Counted from the first letter of the stretch, positions 1-8,772 are shown. The stretch is DNA of 64,000 nucleotides from QHXW01 sp963752965 (GCA_963752965.1 CAVWAJ010000019.1:140489-204488); one strand, 5' to 3'. Numbers and translations: made by a program. The notes: generated by a model not told the origin, from the sequence alone.

Positions 1-287
1 TGGTTCGGCGGAATCAGCGGCGGGTCCGGAAACTGACTGGACAGGTTCTTGTAGATCATGACGCGATTATTAATCGGGCTGGCTCCGGCTCGATTCGAAT
101 CCGCCACGATCAGCATGTCGTTCACATACGCCAGCCCCGATGCCGACCCGAGCACCGTCTGGCTCGCGCCGATCACGCCCGCTGCAAAGTAGGGTTGCCC
201 GATTTCCGCGCGTGCCGCCTGCCCATGGGTGAAATTGATTGCCAGGCAAGCGGACGCCGAAAGCAACAAGACACAGAGATACCTCAT
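1..287 (-). CDS. Secreted protein, NHL-repeat-like N-terminus (partial)
   Basis: The gene starts at an ATG at 287 and runs off the left edge, so only 95 codons are visible. The first 25 or so residues form a signal peptide (MRYLCVLLLSASACLAINF), so the product is exported. The mature part has the pattern of a beta-propeller blade opening: a run ending SGLAYVNDMLIVADSNR, followed by NNRVMIYKNL, which resembles NHL-repeat proteins where each blade carries a LAVDxxNNRVxxY-like core. Its ligand and role cannot be told from this fragment. It is divergent from the HD-GYP gene, with 356 bases between them, and a TATAAT lies 37 bases upstream of its start. Signal peptide and reading frame are directly visible; the propeller assignment is an inference from one blade. 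Confidence 0.7.
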   Translation of the reverse strand, partial: MRYLCVLLLSASACLAINFTHGQAARAEIGQPYFAAGVIGASQTVLGSASGLAYVNDMLIVADSNRAGASPINNRVMIYKNLSSQFPDPPLIPPN

Positions 288-323
288 GATTGGATTGACA
301 CCAATTGAATTTTTGATCCCCTC

Positions 324-329
324 ATTATA
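324..329 (-). promoter_or_regulatory. Candidate -10 box for the NHL-like gene
   Basis: The minus strand reads TATAAT here, 37 bases upstream of the ATG at 287, in AT-rich sequence. No convincing -35 hexamer lies 16-18 bases further upstream, so this rests on the -10 match alone. Confidence 0.35.
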
Positions 330-612
330 GCAAGCCAATAGACGAGTCCCGTCCAGACCACGTTTCGCTTCGCACACAGGTGTCGAGCGTGTAGTGCTTT
401 AGACTCAGGTGTGCGAAATCGTGACACGAAAACCTTCCCGGCTTTGGAGCAATCTGTAGCCCTGCCACCAACTCGTGAATGACGGTCGCGGATACCCGCA
501 TGGAGGTGCATTCCGCTTGCCAATCCGTCGTAGGCCGGGAAGACGCACCCTCGCCCGGCAACGTCGCGCAGCCCGCTAAAGGTTTTCCTGCTGCCCGCCG
601 ATGCCTGCTATG

Positions 613-637
613 AGGCGGTTAGCGCACACGACCGCCT
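613..637 (+). promoter_or_regulatory. Hairpin directly upstream of the HD-GYP start
   Basis: AGGCGGT (613-619) pairs with ACCGCCT (631-637) across an 11-base loop. The stem ends six bases before the GTG at 644, where a ribosome binding site would be expected, and no Shine-Dalgarno sequence is visible between them. It could mask translation initiation, or the true start could be elsewhere. Confidence 0.3.
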
Positions 638-643
638 AAAACA

Positions 644-2284
644 GTGACGAGTCCACTCATTCAACTGGCGAAAGGGCCGCGGGATTTGTTTGCACGTCGC
701 GCCTTGCTGCGTGTCATCCTCACTGCGGGCGCGGTGGTACTCGTAACCCTTCTTGCCATCGGTTTCGCTCTCCGCACCGCGGTTCGAAACGGAATCAAGG
801 ATTCCATCAGGCGCACCCAACATTCCTTGGAGCAGGCTCGCGCTGCGCAGGACCTCCGCGACGTTGTGGCGCTCTCCTGGATCTCCGCCAACCCCGCTTT
901 CAGCGCCTCCGTCCGCCACGCTGGCGACGCGCGTTCGAGTGCCGCCTCGCGCCGCCGTGCGGTAAAGAACATTCAGCATTACGCATGGCATGTACGCGGC
1001 CTCGTAAGAAGTGAGCTGGTTGCGGTCATGGGTCTTCACGGGCGATTGCTCACCGCTTTGCCTGCTGGCCTTGCCACCTCACTGCTCGCTGCCACTTCTG
1101 GAAAGCCGGACTCGGGAGTGTGGGACTTCGGCGGAACGCCGTATACAGTCACCACCACGCCCATTCGGCTCCACGGCCGCATCGTGGGGGAACTGACTAC
1201 GGCCTCACGATTCGATTTCGCCGGCCTCGTCGGCATGGGCCCAATGGTGCTGCTGCACGGCGGCCACATCGCCCTCTCGACCTTCTCGCCCGCTGCTGTC
1301 TCCCAGATCCCCCCTTTTCAGCCGGATTGCCTTCGCTCCGGCTGCGAGTTGCGCTTGAACGGAGAGGATTTCCTGATAACGCCCGTTGCTCGCCCGGCCG
1401 CCGGGCTGAGTCTGGGGGACCAGGATCAACTGCTCAGTTTCCGCTCTGTCGACGCCGCCACCGGCAACATCGTGCACCGTTTCTGGATCGCGCTTCTAGC
1501 GGCCGGGATGGCCGGCGTTCTGCTCCCCATCAGCATGATTGCTTGGATGCAGAGAAGCCAGGCATCGAGCCCTCGGCCGGCCCAGCTTTCAGAAGACTCG
1601 GCCGAACTCGACCGGCTGGCGGCGGCCATTGATTGGGCGGCCACCTCAGTGGCGCATCCCGGCGAGCGTCTGATGTGCGCTTCGCTCGACTTCGCCGAGA
1701 CCATGGCACAGGTGCTCGATGCTCGCGACCCTCACACGGCCAGCCACTGCAGCCGCGTCAGCGGTTACGCCACGGCGATTGCCGCCACCATGCTTCTGTC
1801 CCCCGATGAGATTGAAACCATCCGCGTGGGCGCCCAATTGCACGATGTGGGAAAAATTGGCATTCCCGATGCTGTGCTCCGGAAAAATGGCCCTTTGACC
1901 CCGGAAGAGTACAAGATTATGCAGCAACACCCGCGGGTTGGCAGGAGAATTTTGGAGCGTTTCTCGCAGTTCGAAAAATACTTGCCCTTCGTCGAGCTGC
2001 ATCATGAGGATATGGATGGCGGCGGCTATCCCCACGGGCTGAAAGGCTATGAAGTGCCGCTCGCTGTGCGCATTGTTAAGGCCGCGGACGTGTTTGATGC
2101 GCTTACGAGCGACCGCGCCTACCGGCAGGCCATGTCCTCAGCCCAGGCTTTCGAGGTTCTGATGTCGCACGCCGGCGCGCAGCTTGATCCCGAGGTAGTC
2201 CGCGCCCTTCTTGCCACCTTCGCAGGCCCCATCCGGAGCGAAGCAGGTCCCCTGCTATCGTTGGCGCGATTGCCCCTGGCCTGA
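644..2284 (+). CDS. Membrane-anchored HD-GYP domain protein
   Basis: Probable cyclic-di-GMP phosphodiesterase at the inner membrane. A first transmembrane segment lies at about residues 21-45 and a second at about 278-300, enclosing a roughly 230-residue extracytoplasmic region that should be the sensor. The cytoplasmic C-terminal half is a HD-GYP domain: HTASHCSRV, then LHDVGKIGIPD with the metal-binding HD pair near residue 400, HHEDMDGGGYP with the GYP signature near 458, and VKAADVFDALTSDRAYR. The HD and GYP residues needed for catalysis in the family are present. The GTG at 644 is the only upstream start that keeps the first membrane helix, but it lacks a clear ribosome binding site and sits beside a hairpin. 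No diguanylate cyclase is near. The ligand of the sensor region is unknown. Confidence 0.88.
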   Translation: MTSPLIQLAKGPRDLFARRALLRVILTAGAVVLVTLLAIGFALRTAVRNGIKDSIRRTQHSLEQARAAQDLRDVVALSWISANPAFSASVRHAGDARSSAASRRRAVKNIQHYAWHVRGLVRSELVAVMGLHGRLLTALPAGLATSLLAATSGKPDSGVWDFGGTPYTVTTTPIRLHGRIVGELTTASRFDFAGLVGMGPMVLLHGGHIALSTFSPAAVSQIPPFQPDCLRSGCELRLNGEDFLITPVARPAAGLSLGDQDQLLSFRSVDAATGNIVHRFWIALLAAGMAGVLLPISMIAWMQRSQASSPRPAQLSEDSAELDRLAAAIDWAATSVAHPGERLMCASLDFAETMAQVLDARDPHTASHCSRVSGYATAIAATMLLSPDEIETIRVGAQLHDVGKIGIPDAVLRKNGPLTPEEYKIMQQHPRVGRRILERFSQFEKYLPFVELHHEDMDGGGYPHGLKGYEVPLAVRIVKAADVFDALTSDRAYRQAMSSAQAFEVLMSHAGAQLDPEVVRALLATFAGPIRSEAGPLLSLARLPLA

Positions 2285-2379
2285 CCCGCCGCGCCACCGG
2301 AAGCCTGCCCATTTGTGTGCTCCCTCTCCAAGGCACGCCACAGATCCCGCCCACGGTGTTAGAATAACGGCCAATCGAC

Positions 2380-2943
2380 ATGTCTTTCCTGCAGAACCAG
2401 TTTGAACGGAACTTCATCACCACATCGGTGGATTACGTATTCAACTGGGCGCGCAAGTCAGCCATCTGGCCCATGACGTTCGGCCTCGCTTGTTGCGCCA
2501 TTGAGATGATTGCTTCTTCCACCTCACGCTTCGACATCGCGCGCTTCGGCGCGGAAGTCTTTCGCCCCAGCCCGCGGCAATCGGATCTCATGATCGTGGC
2601 CGGTACCGTCACACTCAAAATGGCCCCTGTGCTCAAGCGAATCTACGACCAGATGCCCGATCCCAAATGGGTCATCTCAATGGGCGCCTGCTCCAGTGTC
2701 GGCGGCCCATTCAATACCTACGCCGTGCTGCAAGGTGTGGATAAAATCGTGCCCGTGGATGTGTATGTAACGGGTTGCCCGCCACGTCCGGAAAACCTCT
2801 TCTACGCGCTGCTCAAACTACAGGACAAAATCGACCAGATGACCACACTCGTTAAGCGGCCCACCAGCGTCCGCCTCGATGAGTCCATGCTCGAGGACTT
2901 CAAGCGGCAGGTCATGATCGCCCAGGTGCAAAACCCCGTTTAA
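2380..2943 (+). CDS. nuoB: NADH-quinone oxidoreductase subunit B
   Basis: NuoB/PSST subunit of respiratory complex I, which carries the terminal 4Fe-4S cluster N2 that passes electrons to quinone at the peripheral arm-membrane junction. The cluster ligands are visible: the adjacent pair C38-C39 in GLACCAIEM, C104 in MGACSSVGG and C133 in VTGCPPRPE. The 187-residue length is normal for the family. The gene stands alone: the next gene starts 10 bases later but is pgeF, and no other nuo gene is in the window, so the rest of complex I must be encoded elsewhere. Hydrogenase small subunits share the fold, but the sequence is clearly the NuoB type. Confidence 0.96.
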   Translation: MSFLQNQFERNFITTSVDYVFNWARKSAIWPMTFGLACCAIEMIASSTSRFDIARFGAEVFRPSPRQSDLMIVAGTVTLKMAPVLKRIYDQMPDPKWVISMGACSSVGGPFNTYAVLQGVDKIVPVDVYVTGCPPRPENLFYALLKLQDKIDQMTTLVKRPTSVRLDESMLEDFKRQVMIAQVQNPV

Positions 2944-2953
2944 TTCACGACGC

Positions 2954-3616
2954 GTGTTTTATAAGGATTCGCAACAAATTTACCGCGTGCGTCCGCTCGA
3001 TGCTTTCGAGTGGCTCGTCCATGGCTTCGGCACTCGCTGGTCGAACAGTTTCGGCAGTTGCGGCCAGCTGGCGACTCTCCATCAGATTCATAGCGACACG
3101 GTCGTGGCCGGCGGCGGCCGTTCGGGCTGCCTCGGAGATGGCGACGCGCTGCTCGAAAATACGCCCGGATCGCTCGTCGCGGTCAAGACAGCCGATTGTA
3201 TTCCTCTTCTGATCGTGGATCCGGTTCATCGCGCTGTCGCGGCTATTCACGCCGGCTGGCGGGGCACCGCCCGGAAAATCGCCGCGCGAGCGATCGAAGC
3301 GATGGGGATGAAGTTCTCAAGCCGACCCGAAGAGCTGCATGTGGCCATCGGTCCGGGAATCGGCAAGTGTTGCTATGAGGTGGGGCCGGAGGTTGCGGCC
3401 GAGTTCGCCCAATACGATCCCAATTTGCGTGATTTGACGCACTCGGCCCACCTGGATTTGAGCGAGATCAACCGGCTCCAGGCAGCCGGCTTGGGTGTAC
3501 CCTTCGGGCAGATTTACAAAGCCGGTATCTGCACGTTATGCAATTGTGATTTCCACTCGTTCCGCCGTGACCGGCATCAAGCGGGTCGTATGTTCTCGGT
3601 TGTGGGAATTCGCTGA
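2954..3616 (+). CDS. pgeF: Peptidoglycan editing factor PgeF (YfiH/laccase-domain family)
   Basis: Cu-oxidase_4 (DUF152) family protein. Family members remove wrongly incorporated L-serine from UDP-MurNAc in peptidoglycan synthesis; purine nucleoside phosphorylase activity is also reported for the family. The three metal ligands expected are visible: H46 in LHQIHSDTV, C82 in KTADCIPLL and H99 in IHAGWRGTA. The C-terminal YEVGPEVA and the CTLCNCDFHSFRRD segment also fit the family. The 220-residue length is slightly short because the N-terminus is compact. Translation starts at a GTG 10 bases after nuoB, so the two are probably co-transcribed, though they have no functional link I know of. Confidence 0.9.
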   Translation: MFYKDSQQIYRVRPLDAFEWLVHGFGTRWSNSFGSCGQLATLHQIHSDTVVAGGGRSGCLGDGDALLENTPGSLVAVKTADCIPLLIVDPVHRAVAAIHAGWRGTARKIAARAIEAMGMKFSSRPEELHVAIGPGIGKCCYEVGPEVAAEFAQYDPNLRDLTHSAHLDLSEINRLQAAGLGVPFGQIYKAGICTLCNCDFHSFRRDRHQAGRMFSVVGIR

Positions 3617-3632
3617 TCCTGTCGAGATATCG

Positions 3633-4016
3633 TCAGGCTGCGTCGGCCAGCAACTGTTCGATCGTTTCGCCGGCTTCAAATTCGTGCCGGTCGGCCGCTT
3701 CCTGGCAGCGAATGCAGAACGGCGCCCAGGGTACCGCGTTCAAGCGCTTGGGGCTGATGTCTTCCTCACAGTGCAGGCAAGTGCCGAAACTGCCGTCCGC
3801 GATCCGGGCCAGTGCCGCTCGAACGTTGCGCAGGAGAATCGATTCCCGATCCAGATTGCGAATGGCCAGCTCGCGCTCACCCGCAAGTTGAACCTCGTCA
3901 ATAGCATCCGCGGCTTTCTCGATTGCTATTTCGTCGCGGTTTCTGAGGCTGGCGGCACTTTCTGCCTTTTTTGCTTCCAGAATCGTTTTGTATTTTTCCA
4001 GCTCGGTTTTGCTCAT
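3633..4016 (-). CDS. DksA/TraR-type zinc-finger protein
   Basis: A 127-residue protein with an N-terminal helical hairpin (coiled-coil-like, about residues 1-75) and a C-terminal C4 zinc finger: C80 and C83 in GTCLHCEED, C101 and C104 in FCIRCQEAA. This is the architecture of the DksA/TraR family, whose members reach into the RNA polymerase secondary channel and change promoter responses to ppGpp. Compared with E. coli DksA (151 residues) it lacks the N-terminal extension. It is convergent with pgeF, 16 bases apart. A DksA-like transcription role is an inference; some short homologues have no known function. Confidence 0.88.
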   Translation of the reverse strand: MSKTELEKYKTILEAKKAESAASLRNRDEIAIEKAADAIDEVQLAGERELAIRNLDRESILLRNVRAALARIADGSFGTCLHCEEDISPKRLNAVPWAPFCIRCQEAADRHEFEAGETIEQLLADAA

Positions 4017-4236
4017 ATCCGTTCTCCCCTTCCGTCCGTCAAGAGTAGATGCCAGATGACAACGAAAGTTTCAAAAAATCTTAGTGTGTCCCGCTAATAT
4101 ATTCTCTCTAGCGATCATTGCGAAGAAATCCAAGGCTCAGCACGACCAGAACCCCTAGCACTTTTTGTGCCAGCACCAGAGCAGTACCACGAAGCTGATA
4201 TATCGACAAACTCCGGCCCAATCTTTAGTCCGAGAG

Positions 4237-6129
4237 CTAGCGAATTTCGAAGGTCCCGAAGTTGAGCCCCAGCTCACGAGTGTCGGCCTGGGTGTGAAAG
4301 ACACAGTCAGTTTCCAGGAGGACCTGCACCTCCGGTTTGCCAACCAATTGATCTGGCAGGGGTAAAGCGGCAGCGAAGGTGGTGCCGGTGAGGTCCAGCC
4401 GAACCTCCGGAAGGGCAATACCATTCACTGTAACTTTAATGGAAACAGTGTCTTGCGAAAGATGAGGCGGCGGGAATCCCATCAAGTACAGTTTCTCCAC
4501 TGCCGTGCGAGGCCCGCCGATGCGCAGTGTGGCGCGCCGAGGCATCCAGCGAGATCCGTCGTCCGCAGGATACCACTCGGGTCCAAGCAGGTACTCCATG
4601 AGGGGGTTACCGGCATCGACCCGGCGTGGCGCCTCCGGCCCGAACCGGTGGAAGGCGGCCTCTTCATAAGCCGAGGTGATGGCTTTGAGCCGCTCGGGTC
4701 CCAGGTGATAGACCACGATGCGGTCGGCTTTTGCCGCTTGCAGAGTGGGACCACCCGGCAGGACGAAATCGTAGACGGACCCAACAGCAGGGCGGGACTC
4801 GATGTAAGCCTCAGATCCTGGAACCAGATAGACGTCCGAGATGCCAAAGATCCGAAAGGGGTGATGAACCACGCCGGACCAAAACGCAGGGCTATCCACG
4901 CCGTCGAGCAGAATGGCTTTATCGGGATGCAACTGATGGGCGCGGACGACACCCAAAACCATTCGCTCGACTTCTAGCGTACGGTTCAGCCACCACGCGG
5001 ATATACTCCAGTCGAATCGGACCATAGGCTCGGCATAGGCAGCGGCGAGCGCCAGAGCCGCCAATTTCCATGGCAGCGGTTGCGTCCAGGCGCGTGCCAG
5101 AGCGCACCCGCTTAACATAGCCAAACCCAAAGTAGGTAGAACCAAATAGTAGTCCGTGAGGTGATCTCGGACGGGAAGGAATGGCGCCACGGCGATGGCG
5201 AACCAGACCAGGCAGAACGCCGGCAGCCAATCGTGGCGATAGGCGCGGAAGATAATAAAACCGAGCAGGGCCAGCACAAAGGCTGCCAATAGAGCGTCTT
5301 GTAATGTCCCGCGGAGGCCTGGGGGAAGATAGGCTGAAACCAGCGCCCACCGCCCGTAGGTAAGAAAAGTTGTTGGCAGGGCGTGATCGAAGTGCAAGGC
5401 GTAGACAGCCGAGGCTTGCGGCGGAGTTGCGAACCGGTGGGCGAGGGCAAAGGCGGCGGACGGTATGAACAGGGGCAAAGTGGAGCGGAAGTACTTGCGG
5501 GCACAGAGCAAGGTGTAGGTGGCGGCGAGGGCTGGATAAACGACATTGACTTCCAGGGCGCCGAATCCTACCAGGAACGCAACCCACTGCCAAAGGTAGT
5601 TGGAGGCGCGACCGGTCCGGACGTAGCGCAGCAGAAACCAAAATGCCGCCAGCAGGAAGAATGCACACAGGATCTCGTTATAGGCGGAAGTCCAAGTCAT
5701 CGGGACGACCAGACTACTGTTAATTAGCCACAGGATGGCGGCGCAGAAGCCGGCGAAGCGAGAACTGGTAAGCCTCCGGGTGACGGCCGCGAGGAGTGTC
5801 AAGTTGGCACATTGGGTCAAAAAGACGCAAATCCGGAAGGGCAACGGGTTGACCCCGAAGAGCGATTCGAAGACCAGGAAAAATGCCCGCTCACTCAACG
5901 GCCGGATGGAGCCCTGGGCCATCGGAGCGAACAGAGCGTGCAGAAGCGAGTGGGCGTCATGCACGTCGAGGCGCAAAGCGAGCCAGGCGAAATCGTCCGC
6001 CTGGAACCAAACCCACAGTCCATGCCAGTAGAGGGCAAAGCACAAAAGCTGAGGCACCAGCCAGTAGGCGGCGGCAAGGATTGCGGGAATGGGAGCGGAA
6101 TCCCGTGAAGCAACGCCCGGTGCGCTCAT
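4237..6129 (-). CDS. GT-C-like polytopic membrane protein with C-terminal beta-sandwich domain
   Basis: A 630-residue membrane protein with about ten hydrophobic helices over residues 15-390, then a soluble C-terminal region of about 230 residues. The first extracytoplasmic loop has WFQADDFAWL with D45-D46, the position of the catalytic acidic pair in GT-C glycosyltransferases that use polyprenyl-phosphate sugars. I therefore read it as a probable glycosyltransferase of the ArnT/PMT-like superfamily, but no close family signature beyond this is visible. The last 110 residues (from EWYPADDGSRWMPRR to the end, RELGLNFGTFEIR) form a beta-rich domain that resembles most of the lipoprotein encoded just upstream. 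The start overlaps that gene by 4 bases (ATGA), so they are translationally coupled. Confidence 0.75.
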   Translation of the reverse strand: MSAPGVASRDSAPIPAILAAAYWLVPQLLCFALYWHGLWVWFQADDFAWLALRLDVHDAHSLLHALFAPMAQGSIRPLSERAFFLVFESLFGVNPLPFRICVFLTQCANLTLLAAVTRRLTSSRFAGFCAAILWLINSSLVVPMTWTSAYNEILCAFFLLAAFWFLLRYVRTGRASNYLWQWVAFLVGFGALEVNVVYPALAATYTLLCARKYFRSTLPLFIPSAAFALAHRFATPPQASAVYALHFDHALPTTFLTYGRWALVSAYLPPGLRGTLQDALLAAFVLALLGFIIFRAYRHDWLPAFCLVWFAIAVAPFLPVRDHLTDYYLVLPTLGLAMLSGCALARAWTQPLPWKLAALALAAAYAEPMVRFDWSISAWWLNRTLEVERMVLGVVRAHQLHPDKAILLDGVDSPAFWSGVVHHPFRIFGISDVYLVPGSEAYIESRPAVGSVYDFVLPGGPTLQAAKADRIVVYHLGPERLKAITSAYEEAAFHRFGPEAPRRVDAGNPLMEYLLGPEWYPADDGSRWMPRRATLRIGGPRTAVEKLYLMGFPPPHLSQDTVSIKVTVNGIALPEVRLDLTGTTFAAALPLPDQLVGKPEVQVLLETDCVFHTQADTRELGLNFGTFEIR

Positions 6130-6671
6130 TTGGTTTCGAGGCTCAAACCCTTGGCGATAACGCCAAGGGCACGGGGGTCACCATTGGCTGGAAGGAAAGG
6201 CTTGTCCAGCGCGAAGTCCACTCGCACGGAATCGCCGGAAAGGACGGTGGCGGGAACGTCACGCACGTAGACGGCTTCGCCGGCGGCGCGGTAAGTCTCA
6301 GGCGTGAGACGAGAGCTCTGGACGGAGACAGAGAGCGTTAGCTTTTTCAGGCGCGATATTTCGCCTTCGGGAAGAACGAAGTGGAACTGCAACGTCGCGC
6401 CGCGTGTGGAGGATCCAGGCGGGGGACGAAGCACGGCGGAAAAACGCGGGTTCGTCCATCGCCAGGCGTTGTATTCGATTTTCTCCCAGCCGGAAACCAA
6501 CTGCGCAGCCGCGCCGGGGTCGGAGGCGCTGATGGAGGACGATAATCGCGGGGGCTCTTCTTCAGTGAAACCGGTCAGATCGGGAGTTGCGGTGCGGCAA
6601 GCGATGAGACACAGCGCCAGTGACGAGACGAGGAGTTGGCGCCGGGTTGCTTCAATCGCCACTCTTCTCAA
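6126..6671 (-). CDS. Lipoprotein with beta-sandwich domain related to its neighbour's C-terminus
   Basis: A 181-residue secreted lipoprotein: basic start, hydrophobic core and a lipobox-like LIAC with the lipidated cysteine at residue 25. The mature part (GWEKIEYNAWRWTNP to PRALGVIAKGLSLETK) is beta-rich and matches the order of features in the C-terminal domain of the following membrane protein: a W-x-W or R-W-M segment, a strand with a P-rich turn, a long strand pair, and a final D/P-R-x-LG stretch. This resemblance was seen by eye. Translation starts at TTG 6671 or GTG 6662, inside the end of the oxidoreductase gene. It lies between that gene and the GT-C-like gene and overlaps both, so the three form one operon. 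Function unknown. Confidence 0.7.
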   Translation of the reverse strand: MRRVAIEATRRQLLVSSLALCLIACRTATPDLTGFTEEEPPRLSSSISASDPGAAAQLVSGWEKIEYNAWRWTNPRFSAVLRPPPGSSTRGATLQFHFVLPEGEISRLKKLTLSVSVQSSRLTPETYRAAGEAVYVRDVPATVLSGDSVRVDFALDKPFLPANGDPRALGVIAKGLSLETK

Positions 6672-8706
6672 CCTGCACGAGGCAGCTGTAGAAGGTGGGG
6701 CCGCCTCCCTTATCTGTCAGGCGTTCTGAGACGAGGGCATTGACGTTGCGAAATGCCGGGGACAGCTTGGCCCATCGCGTGGAGGGAGCGCAGACCACGC
6801 CCGGAGCTACGGTGCCATCGATCTTAGCCACCAGCAGGCAGGAACCGCGTGTATTGAAAACGCGCACCTGATCGCCAGCCGTGATGCCGCGCGACGCGGC
6901 GTCCTGAGAGCTGATTTTCAATTGCGAAGTTTGACGGTGAATCTCTTCGCGGTAGCCGAAGGTGGAGTTCATGCTGTCATCGTTCTTGGGCGAAATCAGC
7001 TCGAGAGGGAATTGTGCGCGTAAGGCAGCGTCGCCATGGCGGGATTCTATGGGCGGAGTATAGGTGAGCGTTTCGGCGTGGAACTCACACTTGCCCGATG
7101 GGGTGCCGAAGCCACCGCTGGCGAAAGGCAAGAAGGGATCGCCGTTGTGGGCCACGCGCAGGCGCACGAAGTGCTCGCGGTCGAGTTCCTCGATGGTGAT
7201 GCCGTTGACGAAGGAATGGCTCGATGCGAGCAGGGCGCGAATCATGACATCTTCCGAATCGCGGAAGCACGGATCGTCGAAGCCCATGCGCCCGGCGAGC
7301 AGGCGAAAGATCTCGACATTCGATTTAGTTTCCCCGGGGGCGGGCAGCACAGGGCGCGCCAGTTGCAGGTAGTAATGGCCGTAGGCGAAATAGACGTCGG
7401 TATGTTCCAGGAACGTCGTGGCGGGCAGAAGAATGTCGGCGTGATCGGCGGTGTCGGTCTGGAACTGCTCGATGACGACGGTGAAGAGATCGTCGCGCCG
7501 CAGACCTTTGAGGACGGCGTTCTGATCGGGCACCACCGCAGCCGGGTTTGAGTTATAGACCACCAGAGCCTTGACGGGCGGATCGGCCAACTTGTTCAGT
7601 GCGCTCCCGAGTTGCGACATGTTGACTAAGCGCGCTTCCCGCCCGAGCGGCGACCGGAGCTGCAAATCGGGAAGCTCAAGAGCTGTGCGGTTGACTTGAA
7701 AGCCGCCGGAGGTGGAGAGTACGGCACCGCCGCCCACTTCTTTCCAGGAGCCGGTGAGCGCGGGTAGGAGCGTGATGGCACGCACCGCCATGTAGCCGCG
7801 CTCGCTCCGCTGGAGGCCATAGTTCAAGCGGATGACGGCGGGCCGAATGGTAGCGTATTCGCGAGCCAGATCGACAATGTCGCCTGAGGCAATGCCGGTG
7901 AGAGCGGCCACGCGCTCGGGCGGAAATTCCCGCACGCACTCGCGAAGGCCATCGAATCCGGACGTGTAGCGGGCGACGTAATCGGCATCGTGGAGGCCCT
8001 CTGCGATGATGACGTGCATGATGCCGAGCGCGAGGGCGGTGTCGCTACCGGGGTTGATGAAGAAGTGCTTGTCGGCGAGATCGCCGGTGCGATTGCGATG
8101 GGGATCGATGGTGTAAAACTTCGCGCCGTTGCGGCGCGCTTCCACGATGAACGGCCAAAGGTGCACGTTGGTGCCGAGCACGTTCGCGCCCCAGGCCAGG
8201 ATTAGTTTTGAGTGGCGGAACTGCTCGGGCTCGGTGCCGTACTTGAAGCCGGTAGCATCGGCGAGACCGGCGCCGCCGGCAGCGGAACAGATGGTGCGGT
8301 CGAGCCGCGAAGCGCCCAGGCGGTGGAAGAAGCGGCGATCCATGCCGGAGCCTTGCAGATAGCCCATGCTGCCGCCGTAGCTGTAGGGCAGAATAGATTC
8401 CGAACCGAACTCAGCGGTGAGAGCTTTGAGACGCGCGGCGATTTCGTCGACCGCTTCGTCCCACGTAATGCGCTCGAAGCGCCCTTCGCCTTTCGTGCCG
8501 GCGCGACGTTGCGGGTGCAGGAGACGCGCAGGCGAGTACTCGCGCTCAAGGTAACGGGCAACTTTCCCGCACAAGAATCCGCGAGTCACGGGATGATCCG
8601 GATTCCCGCGCAAGCGGCTGCCACGGCCATCGCTCACGTTGATCAACAAGCCGCAAGCGTCCGGGCAATCGAGCGCGCAGACGGAATGGCGAGTCTCGGC
8701 GGGCAA
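6652..8706 (-). CDS. Molybdopterin-dependent oxidoreductase (DMSO reductase/formate dehydrogenase superfamily)
   Basis: A 684-residue catalytic subunit of the Mo/W-bisPGD family. The N-terminus carries a 4Fe-4S site: C10, C14 and C18 in VCALDCPDACG and C46 in GFLCGK. The molybdopterin domains follow, with ITWDEAVDEIA, YGGSMGYLQG, ILAWGANVLGTN, DPHRNRTGDLAD and VYNSNPAAVVPDQ, and a C-terminal guanine-dinucleotide-binding domain with DQVRVFNTRGSC. There is no Tat signal, so it is probably cytoplasmic. Substrate cannot be assigned: it lies in the broad BisC-like group, and no iron-sulfur or membrane partner is adjacent. It is the first gene of an overlapping operon with a lipoprotein and a GT-C-like membrane protein, an odd combination for a molybdoenzyme. 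The Mo-coordinating residue position was not determined. Confidence 0.9.
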   Translation of the reverse strand: MPAETRHSVCALDCPDACGLLINVSDGRGSRLRGNPDHPVTRGFLCGKVARYLEREYSPARLLHPQRRAGTKGEGRFERITWDEAVDEIAARLKALTAEFGSESILPYSYGGSMGYLQGSGMDRRFFHRLGASRLDRTICSAAGGAGLADATGFKYGTEPEQFRHSKLILAWGANVLGTNVHLWPFIVEARRNGAKFYTIDPHRNRTGDLADKHFFINPGSDTALALGIMHVIIAEGLHDADYVARYTSGFDGLRECVREFPPERVAALTGIASGDIVDLAREYATIRPAVIRLNYGLQRSERGYMAVRAITLLPALTGSWKEVGGGAVLSTSGGFQVNRTALELPDLQLRSPLGREARLVNMSQLGSALNKLADPPVKALVVYNSNPAAVVPDQNAVLKGLRRDDLFTVVIEQFQTDTADHADILLPATTFLEHTDVYFAYGHYYLQLARPVLPAPGETKSNVEIFRLLAGRMGFDDPCFRDSEDVMIRALLASSHSFVNGITIEELDREHFVRLRVAHNGDPFLPFASGGFGTPSGKCEFHAETLTYTPPIESRHGDAALRAQFPLELISPKNDDSMNSTFGYREEIHRQTSQLKISSQDAASRGITAGDQVRVFNTRGSCLLVAKIDGTVAPGVVCAPSTRWAKLSPAFRNVNALVSERLTDKGGGPTFYSCLVQVEKSGD

Positions 8707-8748
8707 GTTGAAATTATATCAATGGCAAAAAGGGAACCCCAATTTCAA

Positions 8749-8772
8749 CGCCGAGACGCCGAGACGCAGAGG
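8749..8772. repeat. Short tandem repeat, three 8-base units
   Basis: Units CGCCGAGA, CGCCGAGA and CGCAGAGG lie head to tail between the divergent oxidoreductase and toxin-antitoxin genes. The third unit is imperfect. Too short to carry meaning by itself; it may be a slippage tract. Confidence 0.5.

Larger units (their letters stand above)
288..643. other. Divergent intergenic region
   Basis: This 356-base gap separates the NHL-like gene (leftward) from the HD-GYP gene (rightward). It holds a candidate leftward -10 box (324-329), a 9-base perfect inverted repeat (arms 369-377, TTCGCACAC, and 409-417, with a 31-base spacer) and a 7-base hairpin at 613-637 next to the HD-GYP start. Short reading frames inside it do not look coding. 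No RNA gene was recognised. Confidence 0.5.

Noticed and set aside
91..105. TTCGAAT sequence resembling a tRNA T-loop
   Set aside because: Lies in the NHL-like reading frame and no acceptor or anticodon stem can be formed around it.
300..643. Possible c-di-GMP riboswitch upstream of the HD-GYP gene
   Set aside because: No GEMM-type conserved core was found; only simple inverted repeats.
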